Assembly: GCF_003955685.1 (NCBI RefSeq)
Contig: NZ_RXHJ01000001.1
Coordinates: 1-64,000, forward strand
DNA: 64,000 bases
Source of the DNA: Corynebacterium hylobatis
GTDB lineage: Bacteria; Actinomycetota; Actinomycetes; Mycobacteriales; Mycobacteriaceae
Direction: 5' to 3'
Shown: positions 34,507 to 44,100 of the stretch, piece after piece
Numbering within the stretch: position 1 is the first letter of the stretch
Layout: every line of letters begins with the position of its first letter
Notes under the pieces: model-generated
What the model was told of the DNA's origin: nothing
Databases searched by the model: none
What the model saw: only the letters and a program-made list of their open reading frames with translations
Made by a program: the position numbers and the translations under genes

Positions 34507-36351
34507 ATGGGTTTCCAGACCCCGATGTACACGTTGTCGCAGTATCTGGAGGAAACCCGTGCCGGGAAGATCCAACTGCCGGATTTCCAGCGCGGCTACA
34601 AGTGGGACGATGAACGGATCCGTCAGCTGCTCATCACGGTGCTGCGTGGCCACCCGATGGGCGTGGTCATGCTTTTGGAGACCAATAATGCGCTGGTCCG
34701 CTTCAAGCCCCGCCCGGTCAGCGGCGTGGAGCTGACACCCGGGACCGAACCGGAGAAGCTGCTTCTGGACGGCCAGCAGCGTCTGACCTCCCTCACCCAG
34801 GCCTTGACTGGCGACGGCATCGTGCATACCAAGGATGCACGCGGCAAGCTGCTGGAACGGCGCTACTTCGTCAACATGGCTGCTGCCCTGGAAGACGTCA
34901 ACCGGATGGATGAGGCAGTCATTTCCGTACCCGCGGATGGCGTGATCCGGAAGAACTTCGACCGTGACATCGTCCTCGATCTGAGTACCCCGGACAAGCA
35001 ACGGGAGGAGGGCTTCTTCCCGCTCAATCTGCTTTTCGACGCCACCGGGTCCATGCAGTGGCTCTTCGGCTGCGAAGACAAGGATCTCGCTTTCGCGTTC
35101 CAGGAGAAATTCGTCGCCCAGGTAGGCAAGTACAACATCCCCGCCATCGAGCTCGATGCAGACACTGACAAGGCAGCCGTGGCTACCGTCTTCGAGAAGG
35201 TCAACATCGGTGGGTTGCCCCTCAACGTCTTCGAGTTGCTCACCGCAGTCTTTGCCGGTGATGCTGCGTACTTCGATGAGACTGGCTCCGACTTCCGGCT
35301 CAACGATGACTGGCAGGAGACCAAGCGTCTATGGTCGGACTACCCGGTGTTGGGTGGTGTGGAGAACACGGACTTCCTCCAGGCGGTGACGATGCTGGCC
35401 ACTCGTAAGCGCCACCTGGCCAGCACGTCTTCCCGTCCGCCGGCGATCTCCGCCAAGCGTGAGGATGTGCTGAAACTCGATCTCAGCGAGTACCTCGAAT
35501 GGCGCGATCCCCTGCGTGAGGCCTTCATCTGGGTGTCCGGTTTTCTGGCGGACCGGCATGTGTTCAACCGCCGTGATGTCCCCTATCCCAAGCAGCTGGT
35601 GCCACTCGCGGCCATCCGGGTGGTGCTGGGGCAGAAGGCCGACCTGCACTCGGTCAGTGCGAACCTCTCCACCTGGTTCTGGTCCGGTGTGCTCGGTGAG
35701 CTCTACGGTTCAGCGACCGAGACCCGCTTCGTGCGTGATATTGAGGGAGTCCCTGCTTGGACCGTGGACACGTCCTACCCCACCCCACGCACCGTGGCTG
35801 ACGCCAACTTCGTGGAGTCCCGTCTGCATTCCATGCGGACAAGAAACTCCGCCGCATACAAGGGAGTGGCGGCGCTGATCATGGCACGGGAATCACGGGA
35901 TTGGATGGAGAATAAAGCCTTCGGAGCAGTCCAACACAAGGATATGGCCGTCGATATCCACCATATATTCCCGCAGAAATGGTGCAATGACAACGGCATC
36001 GATGATGAGCACCGCGAGAGCATCGTCAATAAGACGATGCTCAGCGCCCGAACGAACCGGGTGATCGGTGGCGTCGCACCCTCGCAGTACCTGGCGAAAA
36101 TCGAACACCAGGCCGGGATCTCCGGTGGGGAGCTCAACGAGCTGCTCGAGGCCCACCTAATCGACCCGAGGTGTCTGCGCGCTGATGACTTCTGGAGCTT
36201 CTTCACCAACCGCCGAGAACAGCTCTGCCTGCTTATTGAGTCTGTCCTGGACAAGAACGTTCAGCGCGATGTCAGTCAGGGCATTGCAGCTGAGGATTCG
36301 TCACACTTTGAAGAAGGTGCATTCGATGAGATCCCGGAAGGTGAGGAGTAG
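34507..36351 (+). CDS. DUF262 plus HNH protein, GmrSD-like
   Basis: 614 aa. The N-terminal DUF262 (ParB-like NTPase fold) has LPDFQRGYKW (25-33) and LLLDGQQRLTSL (85-96). The C-terminal DUF1524/HNH part has D483-I-H485-H486-I-F-P, typical of the GmrD nuclease, followed by NKTMLSARTNRVIGG. Fusions like this act as modification-dependent (type IV) restriction enzymes in GmrSD and related systems. An inverted repeat GGACCTG/CAGGTCC (34445-34472) lies just before the gene. It is convergent with the Z1 operon, leaving a 63-base gap. Confidence 0.88.
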   Translation: MGFQTPMYTLSQYLEETRAGKIQLPDFQRGYKWDDERIRQLLITVLRGHPMGVVMLLETNNALVRFKPRPVSGVELTPGTEPEKLLLDGQQRLTSLTQALTGDGIVHTKDARGKLLERRYFVNMAAALEDVNRMDEAVISVPADGVIRKNFDRDIVLDLSTPDKQREEGFFPLNLLFDATGSMQWLFGCEDKDLAFAFQEKFVAQVGKYNIPAIELDADTDKAAVATVFEKVNIGGLPLNVFELLTAVFAGDAAYFDETGSDFRLNDDWQETKRLWSDYPVLGGVENTDFLQAVTMLATRKRHLASTSSRPPAISAKREDVLKLDLSEYLEWRDPLREAFIWVSGFLADRHVFNRRDVPYPKQLVPLAAIRVVLGQKADLHSVSANLSTWFWSGVLGELYGSATETRFVRDIEGVPAWTVDTSYPTPRTVADANFVESRLHSMRTRNSAAYKGVAALIMARESRDWMENKAFGAVQHKDMAVDIHHIFPQKWCNDNGIDDEHRESIVNKTMLSARTNRVIGGVAPSQYLAKIEHQAGISGGELNELLEAHLIDPRCLRADDFWSFFTNRREQLCLLIESVLDKNVQRDVSQGIAAEDSSHFEEGAFDEIPEGEE

Positions 36352-36414
36352 AAGAAGATCCCGGCTAGGACAGTTGGATTAAGTCCTCCTGCCCTATCCA
36401 GTCGGGGCACACCC

Positions 36415-39400
36415 TCAGCTGTCCTCCACCTCTGCAGCATCAATGCTGATGGCGTATTCCTTAGCAGGAACGTGGACCCGCCACTGATAGATTTCCTGCC
36501 CTTCGTTGATCGGACGGTGTGGCGAGTTGAACGCCAGTGCAACGCCAACTTCTCCATTTTCAAAGTTGGGAGGAGTCCACTCCCCCGGAGCCCTCAATCC
36601 CGGTGTTTTCTCCGGATCTCGGTCATCAAAGAGCGTCAGCAAGACTGCTCCCCTCGCTTGCGCAACCATAGGATCGAGGTCAAAAGGTTCGGGCAGTTCG
36701 AGGTTCGAGAACTTTCCTCCCAACTGATCACCGAACTCCTTCCAGTCTTCCGGCTTGATCACGGTGGATGGGTTGCCAGCCGCAATGTTCTCTAGGGCAT
36801 AAGCATGCTTACGGTCGGTACCCGTGATGTCGTGGCGGCCATCTCGTCGATTACGAGTAACGAGCGGAACTGGCCAGTCGATACCAGGAACGGTGATTGT
36901 GCGCGTCGCCTTAGATTTTGGAGTCGGCAGCAGAACAGCTACTTCAGCAAAATCTGAGTTTTCCGGAGATGCATGCCTGCCAGTACCAATCAAATCCCGT
37001 AGATACTGGATACGCGGGGTGACGTTATTTTCCTTATATGCAGCACCCTCGTACCAGTTCATCTTTTCAAGTAATTCGATAAAACTCAGAGAGTTAATGG
37101 CTCCTGCATGAAGCTTCTGAAAACCAGCAGAAGGCTTCGGGGCGCCCGACCGGGCGCCTTCGAGTCTGAAATAGGCGAAATCAGACGGAGTGCGAGTGAG
37201 AGATCTCAACAGTGGAATTGCCACATTGACAAAGTTCGCTTTCAGTTTCCCGCGTTGATTCCGATCAGGAATGCTATTCAGCTCCACCACCCGGGGCGCC
37301 GATGCCGTTGCCCCCAGATAGGCGTTGAACATCTTGTTCCGGCTTGTCGGTTTGAGATCCGGCAACGACTGGTGGACAAGTGGCGCTAGATTCATCGGAG
37401 TCAGCTTCGGCTGACCACTGTCGTTGAGGTCAGAATAAACCTTGATATTGTCGCGGAAACTCTCTTCGTCATTCATCGCGGCTTCGAAGGCTTCCGCGAG
37501 GCTCGGCGGGCAATACAGACGAACCAAGTCCTGGTATCCCTTGCGGAACCCGAACCACCGGCCAGTTTGCATGAGTGTATCTGCGCCGCCAGCTCGTCGA
37601 CGGAAGTAGCTGACCGTCAAGCCTTCGACGGTGTAGCCACGGGACAACTTGGCCCCTCCCACCAGAACCTTCCAGACTCTGCCCATTTCAAAGTTCGGGG
37701 AGTCCTTCCCCTCTGTGTCAACCTGCAGAATCGGAGCGTCGTCCCGTTGCACATCGTTGGTGATTTCTTCGACTGCCTCGAGGATGAAGGGTTTGAGATC
37801 ATCGAAGGACGCTGGGACAGAGTACCCGTTGTTGTATCGATCCAGCCTCATGCCCGGCAGCACATCCGATTGATAGAGCTCCTGCAATTCATCCCACGCT
37901 CCGCCCAAGCCGTACATGCGCTGAGACCAGATTTCGCTGAGTGTCTTACGTGCATTGGTATGACTGGTGGTGTGTACAGCTTCATGGACGAGCATCGTGT
38001 GATGCTTGAAGCTAAGCCCCTCGTGTTGTTCCTCCCGGTACTTCTTGATGCCGCCGGTGAGGACGAACATATCGAGGGCTTCTTGAAGCTCATCTCGTCG
38101 AAGCGAATCGTAGAATTCTTCGCTGATCTGGTTTTCTTCTACCAGTTCCCGGATGAGCGCCTTGCTGTTTGAGTTATCAATTGTGGCGTCTTCTGGGTTA
38201 TCCGCAAAGTCCATCTTGTCGTGGAACCATTTTGCCCCCTTATACTCTGGGGGTTCATTCAGCATCAGCACATAGTGCCGTGGATACAAGTCTTGAGGAT
38301 CTGCCGGGTCCACAAAGACATTCGCGAAAGGCGTCGCGGTGTATCCGATGTACTGCGAGCGAGGGCAAATCGACAACAGCCTGGTGATTTGTTCGTTGAC
38401 AGCTGTCCGTTCGAGTTCCTCACCCGACTTCTTGCTGCGGTTGTCCTTCGTGTTGATTGAGGCCTGGTCAGACTCATCATCAATAATTAGAGTGGGCAGA
38501 TCAGCAATTACTTTGCCGCTACGGCGAGCACGCTCGAGATCATTATTCAGCTTATCCAGGACAGAAGCATTCTTCTTCACCACTGCCACCAAACACGGCA
38601 TGTTTGCCAGGTTCTCGGGATCATGCACCGCACCAGTACGGGGATCATCAATGATGATGGGGTTGGCTCCTCCACCCGAACCGAGATAATCATTTACCGA
38701 GGTTGTCAGACGACGAATACGTGGAAAGCCCGGGGTACCCATACGCTCGCCATGGACAACGAAGCCTTGTCCCTCGGTTTCCCAGTCATATTCCCACTCA
38801 ATGTCATCATTGAAGTAGGTTTCGGCCTTGAGCTCCCGGTCACTGAGCTTGTTTTCATCTCGTCCATCAAGCACCGCTTCTCGGCCGAAAAGCTCCTTGT
38901 CCAGGCGACGTTGAGTCTGGTTCCGGAGGTTGTCCAGTGTGCCCGCAAGGATGATAACCAATCTATAGCCGGCATCGATGGCTTTGGCAGCGACGGCAGT
39001 AAAGTTCGCTGTCTTACCACTCTGCACATAACCCACGACCAGACCGCGCGAGGAGACATAGTGTTCAGCGGTAGGGTCCTCAATTCGGCGGAGGACCTCT
39101 CGTGCCTGGTCATTGACGGTCTTGATCGACTCCGCTCCCCACCCCTTCTTGTTCAACACCCGGACGTAATCGTTCCAGAAATTGGCGTTACGATTCTCAA
39201 CCTCAGGGGTGTACCAGTCCTGAAATTCCTCATCAACGATGACCATTGGGTCGGGTTCGGGCATACGGTTGAGGATCTCGGAACGAAGCTCTGTCAGGCC
39301 CAGCTGTTCCAAAACCCAAGTCATTCGCTCGGCAGAAGACGCTGAGGTATCAGTCACCGGCTTAATATTGTCACCTTCAAGGCTGCAGGCCTTGTCTATG

Positions 39401-39585
39401 AATGCGATCAACGGTTGCACTTCAGCCTCTGAGCCCGCTGTGACGAACTCGCGCAACTCCCCGACATCAGCTACCACGTCCTGGTTGTTCTCTAGTCGCC
39501 AGAGCAGTGGTTTGAGAAGACGAATCCGTTCAAGGCGCAACTCATCGAGAAGTGCCTCGTGTAGCTCTTCAAATCGATTTGTCAT
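36415..39585 (-). CDS. Z1-domain superfamily 2 helicase-like ATPase
   Basis: 1056 aa. Walker A GYVQSGKT (185-192), Walker B-like IIDDESD (367-373), and YIGYTATPFANVF (413-424) mark the helicase core of the Z1 family, which is found in bacterial restriction and defence loci. The N-terminal 180 residues and the C-terminal 400 have no assigned motif. A ribosome-binding site (GAAGGGA) lies about 10 nt upstream of ATG 39585. It is the third gene of the ISP-MORC-Z1 operon. Confidence 0.9.
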   Translation of the reverse strand: MTNRFEELHEALLDELRLERIRLLKPLLWRLENNQDVVADVGELREFVTAGSEAEVQPLIAFIDKACSLEGDNIKPVTDTSASSAERMTWVLEQLGLTELRSEILNRMPEPDPMVIVDEEFQDWYTPEVENRNANFWNDYVRVLNKKGWGAESIKTVNDQAREVLRRIEDPTAEHYVSSRGLVVGYVQSGKTANFTAVAAKAIDAGYRLVIILAGTLDNLRNQTQRRLDKELFGREAVLDGRDENKLSDRELKAETYFNDDIEWEYDWETEGQGFVVHGERMGTPGFPRIRRLTTSVNDYLGSGGGANPIIIDDPRTGAVHDPENLANMPCLVAVVKKNASVLDKLNNDLERARRSGKVIADLPTLIIDDESDQASINTKDNRSKKSGEELERTAVNEQITRLLSICPRSQYIGYTATPFANVFVDPADPQDLYPRHYVLMLNEPPEYKGAKWFHDKMDFADNPEDATIDNSNSKALIRELVEENQISEEFYDSLRRDELQEALDMFVLTGGIKKYREEQHEGLSFKHHTMLVHEAVHTTSHTNARKTLSEIWSQRMYGLGGAWDELQELYQSDVLPGMRLDRYNNGYSVPASFDDLKPFILEAVEEITNDVQRDDAPILQVDTEGKDSPNFEMGRVWKVLVGGAKLSRGYTVEGLTVSYFRRRAGGADTLMQTGRWFGFRKGYQDLVRLYCPPSLAEAFEAAMNDEESFRDNIKVYSDLNDSGQPKLTPMNLAPLVHQSLPDLKPTSRNKMFNAYLGATASAPRVVELNSIPDRNQRGKLKANFVNVAIPLLRSLTRTPSDFAYFRLEGARSGAPKPSAGFQKLHAGAINSLSFIELLEKMNWYEGAAYKENNVTPRIQYLRDLIGTGRHASPENSDFAEVAVLLPTPKSKATRTITVPGIDWPVPLVTRNRRDGRHDITGTDRKHAYALENIAAGNPSTVIKPEDWKEFGDQLGGKFSNLELPEPFDLDPMVAQARGAVLLTLFDDRDPEKTPGLRAPGEWTPPNFENGEVGVALAFNSPHRPINEGQEIYQWRVHVPAKEYAISIDAAEVEDS

Positions 39586-39625
39586 GTGGATTGAATCCCT
39601 TCTATAAATACAATATTAGGGTTGA

Positions 39626-41164
39626 TTAATCGAAAAGGTGGTCTGATTTCCCAGAGGTTTCTTGCTGCCGCATTTCTTCAACGCTGGCGTTGATAATAGC
39701 GGTCCACAGCTCGACATTCGCCTGGATCTTGCTCGTGTACCGACCCGAGCCAATGGCCTTGTTGAAGAGTAGATACAGCAAAGACTTCAACACGGGAGCA
39801 TCATTGAGGCGCCCACGGCCGTCGTTGAACAACTCACGATCGTTCTGGTTGAGCACCAGAGTGTTTCGCGCACGATCAATGCGGAGGAAATCACCCTCCG
39901 GTATTCTCTCCCAGACGATGTTCATCGGTTCATGGGAGGCCAAGGTTGCCTCATCCTCGATGACGTCCCTGATTGAGGGTGCCATCCCACGACCAGCTTC
40001 AACCAGTGGATCAGCATTGCTGTTCTTCTGGTTGGAGGCGCGGACAACCTCTGCTGCATCGGCAAAGACATCCTCAAGGGAGATCCCCGGGTTGTCAGGA
40101 TCCCGGAAACGCCCCAGGAAGCGGTGGAACCCCTCCCTCAAGCGGACCGAGCTTTTCTGCGGGCTGACGGTAACGTGCTCGTCGAGTATCCGCGGATCTG
40201 AGACCTCAATACGCAGGAGCTTCAGCTGCTTCTTCTCTGCTTGATACCCGCTCCATCCACCCTGAGTGATCAGACGGTCATGATCGTAGAAATAGAAGCC
40301 CTGATGGCCGAGTTCGTCCTTCTGCTCCAGGTGAAACTCAGGAGCCTTGGAGTAGTTTCTCCACAGATGAGCTGTAATCTCGGGGCCATCCTCGGCACCG
40401 TCCAGTGTCAACCGCCGTGGGTAGTCAGGATGCCCGGAACGTCGGTACCCCAACGGATTGATCGGACGAGGTTTCGTCGTGGGCTCCAGCAGTCGATCAT
40501 CCCACTGCGCATAGAACAGCAGCTTGACGGCTCCACATTCGAGGAAGCGATGGTAACGAATCGCCATGTGCAACCGGATCCGCTCCAGCGTACGAGTGGC
40601 AAAAACCCGGGCCTCATCGTCATTCTGCCCCTTGTAGGCGGAGATGAGGTCTTTCCAGATGATCGAGGTGCCGTGACGAGCATCGTCAAGTCCCGATCTC
40701 AGATTCCAGACGTGGTAGGCCGATCGCTCATACAGGCGTCCCACATCGAAGGAATCCTTGGAGAGTTCATAACCGTGCGGAGCTGAACCCTTAGTTCTTG
40801 ACACGATGGTGGTGTGCTCCGCGTTAGCAAAGGAGCCTTCTTTCAGACCCATGCCGTAGCGTCCGATGTTTCTTTCCGAATGGCGTTCATGCCCACCCAC
40901 TCGAAGCACGCGTTCCATCTTTTCCGGAGTCATGCCGATGCCGTCATCGTGGACACCAATCTGCACAAGCCGGAGGTTCTGCATGTGCAGAACGATCATG
41001 ATGCGGGTGGCCTGGGCATCGATGGCATTGTCAACGAGCTCATCAAGCCCGGTCTCCAGCGAATGGTTACTTCCCAGCGCATGGTTGATTGCCTCAGTGG
41101 GCGGAAGCGAAATTGTCGCTTCAATTTCCGGACTGATCAGTGGACTCTCGTCAAAATGTGTCAT
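39626..41164 (-). CDS. MORC-like GHKL ATPase
   Basis: 512 aa. GHKL ATP-binding motifs: N box ELVDNAIDAQ (42-51), G1 DDGIGM (73-78), G2 GRYGMGLKEG (101-110). This N-terminal ATPase module followed by a transducer-like region (FYFYDHDRLITQGGW, VSPQKSSVRL) is the layout of the MORC/MutL-like proteins in prokaryotic restriction loci. Dimerisation around DNA on ATP binding is known for the family. The ATG is only 6 bases from the ISP stop codon. Confidence 0.9.
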   Translation of the reverse strand: MTHFDESPLISPEIEATISLPPTEAINHALGSNHSLETGLDELVDNAIDAQATRIMIVLHMQNLRLVQIGVHDDGIGMTPEKMERVLRVGGHERHSERNIGRYGMGLKEGSFANAEHTTIVSRTKGSAPHGYELSKDSFDVGRLYERSAYHVWNLRSGLDDARHGTSIIWKDLISAYKGQNDDEARVFATRTLERIRLHMAIRYHRFLECGAVKLLFYAQWDDRLLEPTTKPRPINPLGYRRSGHPDYPRRLTLDGAEDGPEITAHLWRNYSKAPEFHLEQKDELGHQGFYFYDHDRLITQGGWSGYQAEKKQLKLLRIEVSDPRILDEHVTVSPQKSSVRLREGFHRFLGRFRDPDNPGISLEDVFADAAEVVRASNQKNSNADPLVEAGRGMAPSIRDVIEDEATLASHEPMNIVWERIPEGDFLRIDRARNTLVLNQNDRELFNDGRGRLNDAPVLKSLLYLLFNKAIGSGRYTSKIQANVELWTAIINASVEEMRQQETSGKSDHLFD

Positions 41165-41170
41165 CGTCGG

Positions 41171-44100
41171 CTAGTCCTCGTTCAGGGAATCGACGATGCG
41201 GACTGTTTCCACCGCGACGCGGGTGACCTTGGCGATGAGGTCGACGATGTAGCGTGGGTTGCCCACCTCATCTGCCCAGTCATTGGGGTCGTTGACGATG
41301 CCCGAGGCTTTGTCCTTTTTCACCTGGTAGCGGTCGATGATCCACGCCAGGGCGGAACGAGCTCCGAGCATGTAAGCGTTAGCATCAGCCGGAATATCCC
41401 GGATGGTCACCTTAGGGTTGTAGATCATCGTGGTGTGATCATCGACGTTCTTGCCTGTCTCCGGGTCCTTCTTCTTCGCCCACTTCAGCTTGGTCACCCG
41501 CCAGGTCTCCCGGTCCTGCGGGTCAGCCGAGGGCTTAACATCCACGGTCACGGGGAAAGGCTCGACATCCTCATAGCCTGTGTGCAGGTCCATCAACTCC
41601 CGGCCGGCAGCCGCTAGTTGATCAAAACGAGCCCGGTCCGTCGGGGTTTCAATGTGTGGGAGCATCTTCTTCAGATCCGCCGCATACGCTTCCCGGTAAC
41701 CCGGGTCATGCAGCTGGCCGTAGACGAAGTAGAAGATGTCGTCCTTCGACACATCCGCACCGAGTGCATCCCGGTACAGGCCCAGGATCTCGTCGGTGAT
41801 GTTGTCGACCCTGCGGTAACCGTCGAGGACCTCGCCCTCGGCACCTGGTGCGCTTATCGACGCCGCCGTGCCCCCTCCGAAGTCCAGCTCACCCTCGGGT
41901 GCTGCGACGGGTTCCCAGGTCCAGCGGGGGAAAAACTGGCCATTTTGTCCTGCACCAATCATCTGTATGTCAGGAAGATGAGTGCTCGATAGGAGAGCAA
42001 AGTCCTGAGTGGCGCCGACTCCCAGTACATAAAAACCTATGTTGTCATGATTCGGAGTGGGGAACATCGACGGCAGCTGGTAGATCATGTCGTTGAGTTC
42101 CCGATTGAAGTAGGCCCTCATCGGAGTAAACGGCCGATACAGAGACCTCGTCAGGGAGCTGGCCTTGAATTCGATGTCCTTGTCTCTGGCCAGCAGGTTC
42201 TTCAGGCTACGGTTCCAGGAGATTGTGGTGGTATCCGCCAGATCCGGGTTGTCCTGCAGGAAACGGTTGACATCCGCTTCTTTCGGCGACTGCACCCCTG
42301 TGGTTCGGCTCCAGTCATGGAAGCGCTTCCGTGCCGCTTCATAAGTGCTCAACAAGGTTTCGATGTTGTCAGTAACCTGCGCGGTGGTCTGCCCATAGCA
42401 CCACGCATCACGAGCGGTTTTCAAACCTGCGGAAAAATTGCGGAAAATAGCTGTTGCAGTGGGATTCTTCTTGTCGCCGAGAACCGGCCAGATTCCGAAA
42501 TTATCGGAGCGTTGATTGATCCAATCACCATGGTTGTTCGGGGTGATCTCTTCCCACAGGGTCGAGGCAATCGTGGAGGTATCGATGATCTCCAGTTTCT
42601 CCGCAGTAGTCAGATAGTCGCCGACATCCCGGTAGAAGATCCGGCACCCAATTGAATCCTTCTTCTTCACCCCAACAAAGATTTGGATTCCAACGCGTAC
42701 GTTAAAAACGTTTCCTCCCTCCCGTTTAGCCAAATCACCGGCTGTGCGTGAGTTTCCGCGCAGGTTGAACACGTACAGCTCGGAGTAGTCCTCCGCCAGG
42801 CTCAGACGCACACCGTCACCGGTGTTGGCGTCGATCCACCCACCGTTGGACACGAACGCCACCACGCCTTCCTCGACCCGGTCGGTGGCCCAGCGGAAGG
42901 CACGCAGGTAGGAGTCGTAGAGGGAGTTCTTGTTCGTCGCCGTGGACTTCGCCGCATAGGTCTGCTCGATGCGGGTGTCCAGGGTCGGGTACTTCAGGTT
43001 CGCGTTGAGGTCATTCGCACTGGTCTGACCGACGGAGTAGGGCGGGTTGCCGACGATGACGTGGATGGGGGTGGTCTTCTGCCGGGTGATCCGGGCATTG
43101 TTCTGTTCGAAGACTTCCAGGTCCAGCTGGTCACCGTCCTCATACACCTGGAAGGTATCGGCCAGGACGATCCCACCGAAGGGCTCATAGTCGGGTGCTT
43201 GCTCCCCCTCGCGGAGAGCCTTCTCGTGGAGCAGTCCGTGGTAGGTCGTCTCGATGTTGACCGCTGCGACGTAATAGGCGAGTAACATGATCTCGGTAGC
43301 ATGCAGCTCTGCAGCGTACTTGCGGGCCAGGTCATGCGGTTCAATCAGCCCCGACTGCAGCAGGCGGACCATGAAGGTGCCAGTGCCGGTGAAGGGGTCA
43401 AGCACATGAACCCCCTCATCGGTGAGTCCACGGCCGAAATGCGTGCGGGAGACCTCATCGGCGGCACGGAGGATGAAGTCAACGATCTCGACCGGGGTGT
43501 AGACGATGCCCAGAGCTTCGGACTGTCGGCGGAAGGCCTTCTTGAAGAAGCGTTCGTAGAGGTCCTTGATCACGGTCTGTTTGCCGGCAGCGGAGCTGAC
43601 CTCGGAGGCACGCACCCGGACCGAGGCGTAGAACTTCTCCAGCTTCTCCGTCTCAGCATCCAGCTGGGAATCCCCCAGGGCATCAACCATGCGCTGCATG
43701 ACCCGAGACACGGGGTTATGGGAAGCGAAATCATGCTCCGCGAACAGGGCATCAAACACCGGAGCGGTGATCAGGTGCTGGGAGAGCATGCTGATGGCCT
43801 CGGCCTCGGTGATCGAGTCATTGAGGTTGCCGCGCAGCCCCTCGACGAAGCGCTCGAACTCGGCTGCGACGGTGGGGTCGGCGGCGTCGATAAGCGAGGT
43901 GATCCGGGTGATCTGAGCGGCGGCGATGTCGGCGACATCATCAGCCCAGTCCTCCCAGTACTCGCGGTCACCGACCTTGTCCACGATCTTGGTGTACATC
44001 GCCTCCTGCCATTCTTCCAGAGAGAACAATGCCATCTGAGTAGCAGCTTGGTTGCGCTCTTCGTCGGTCAGCTCGCCATCTCCCGAGCTGACCATGTCGA

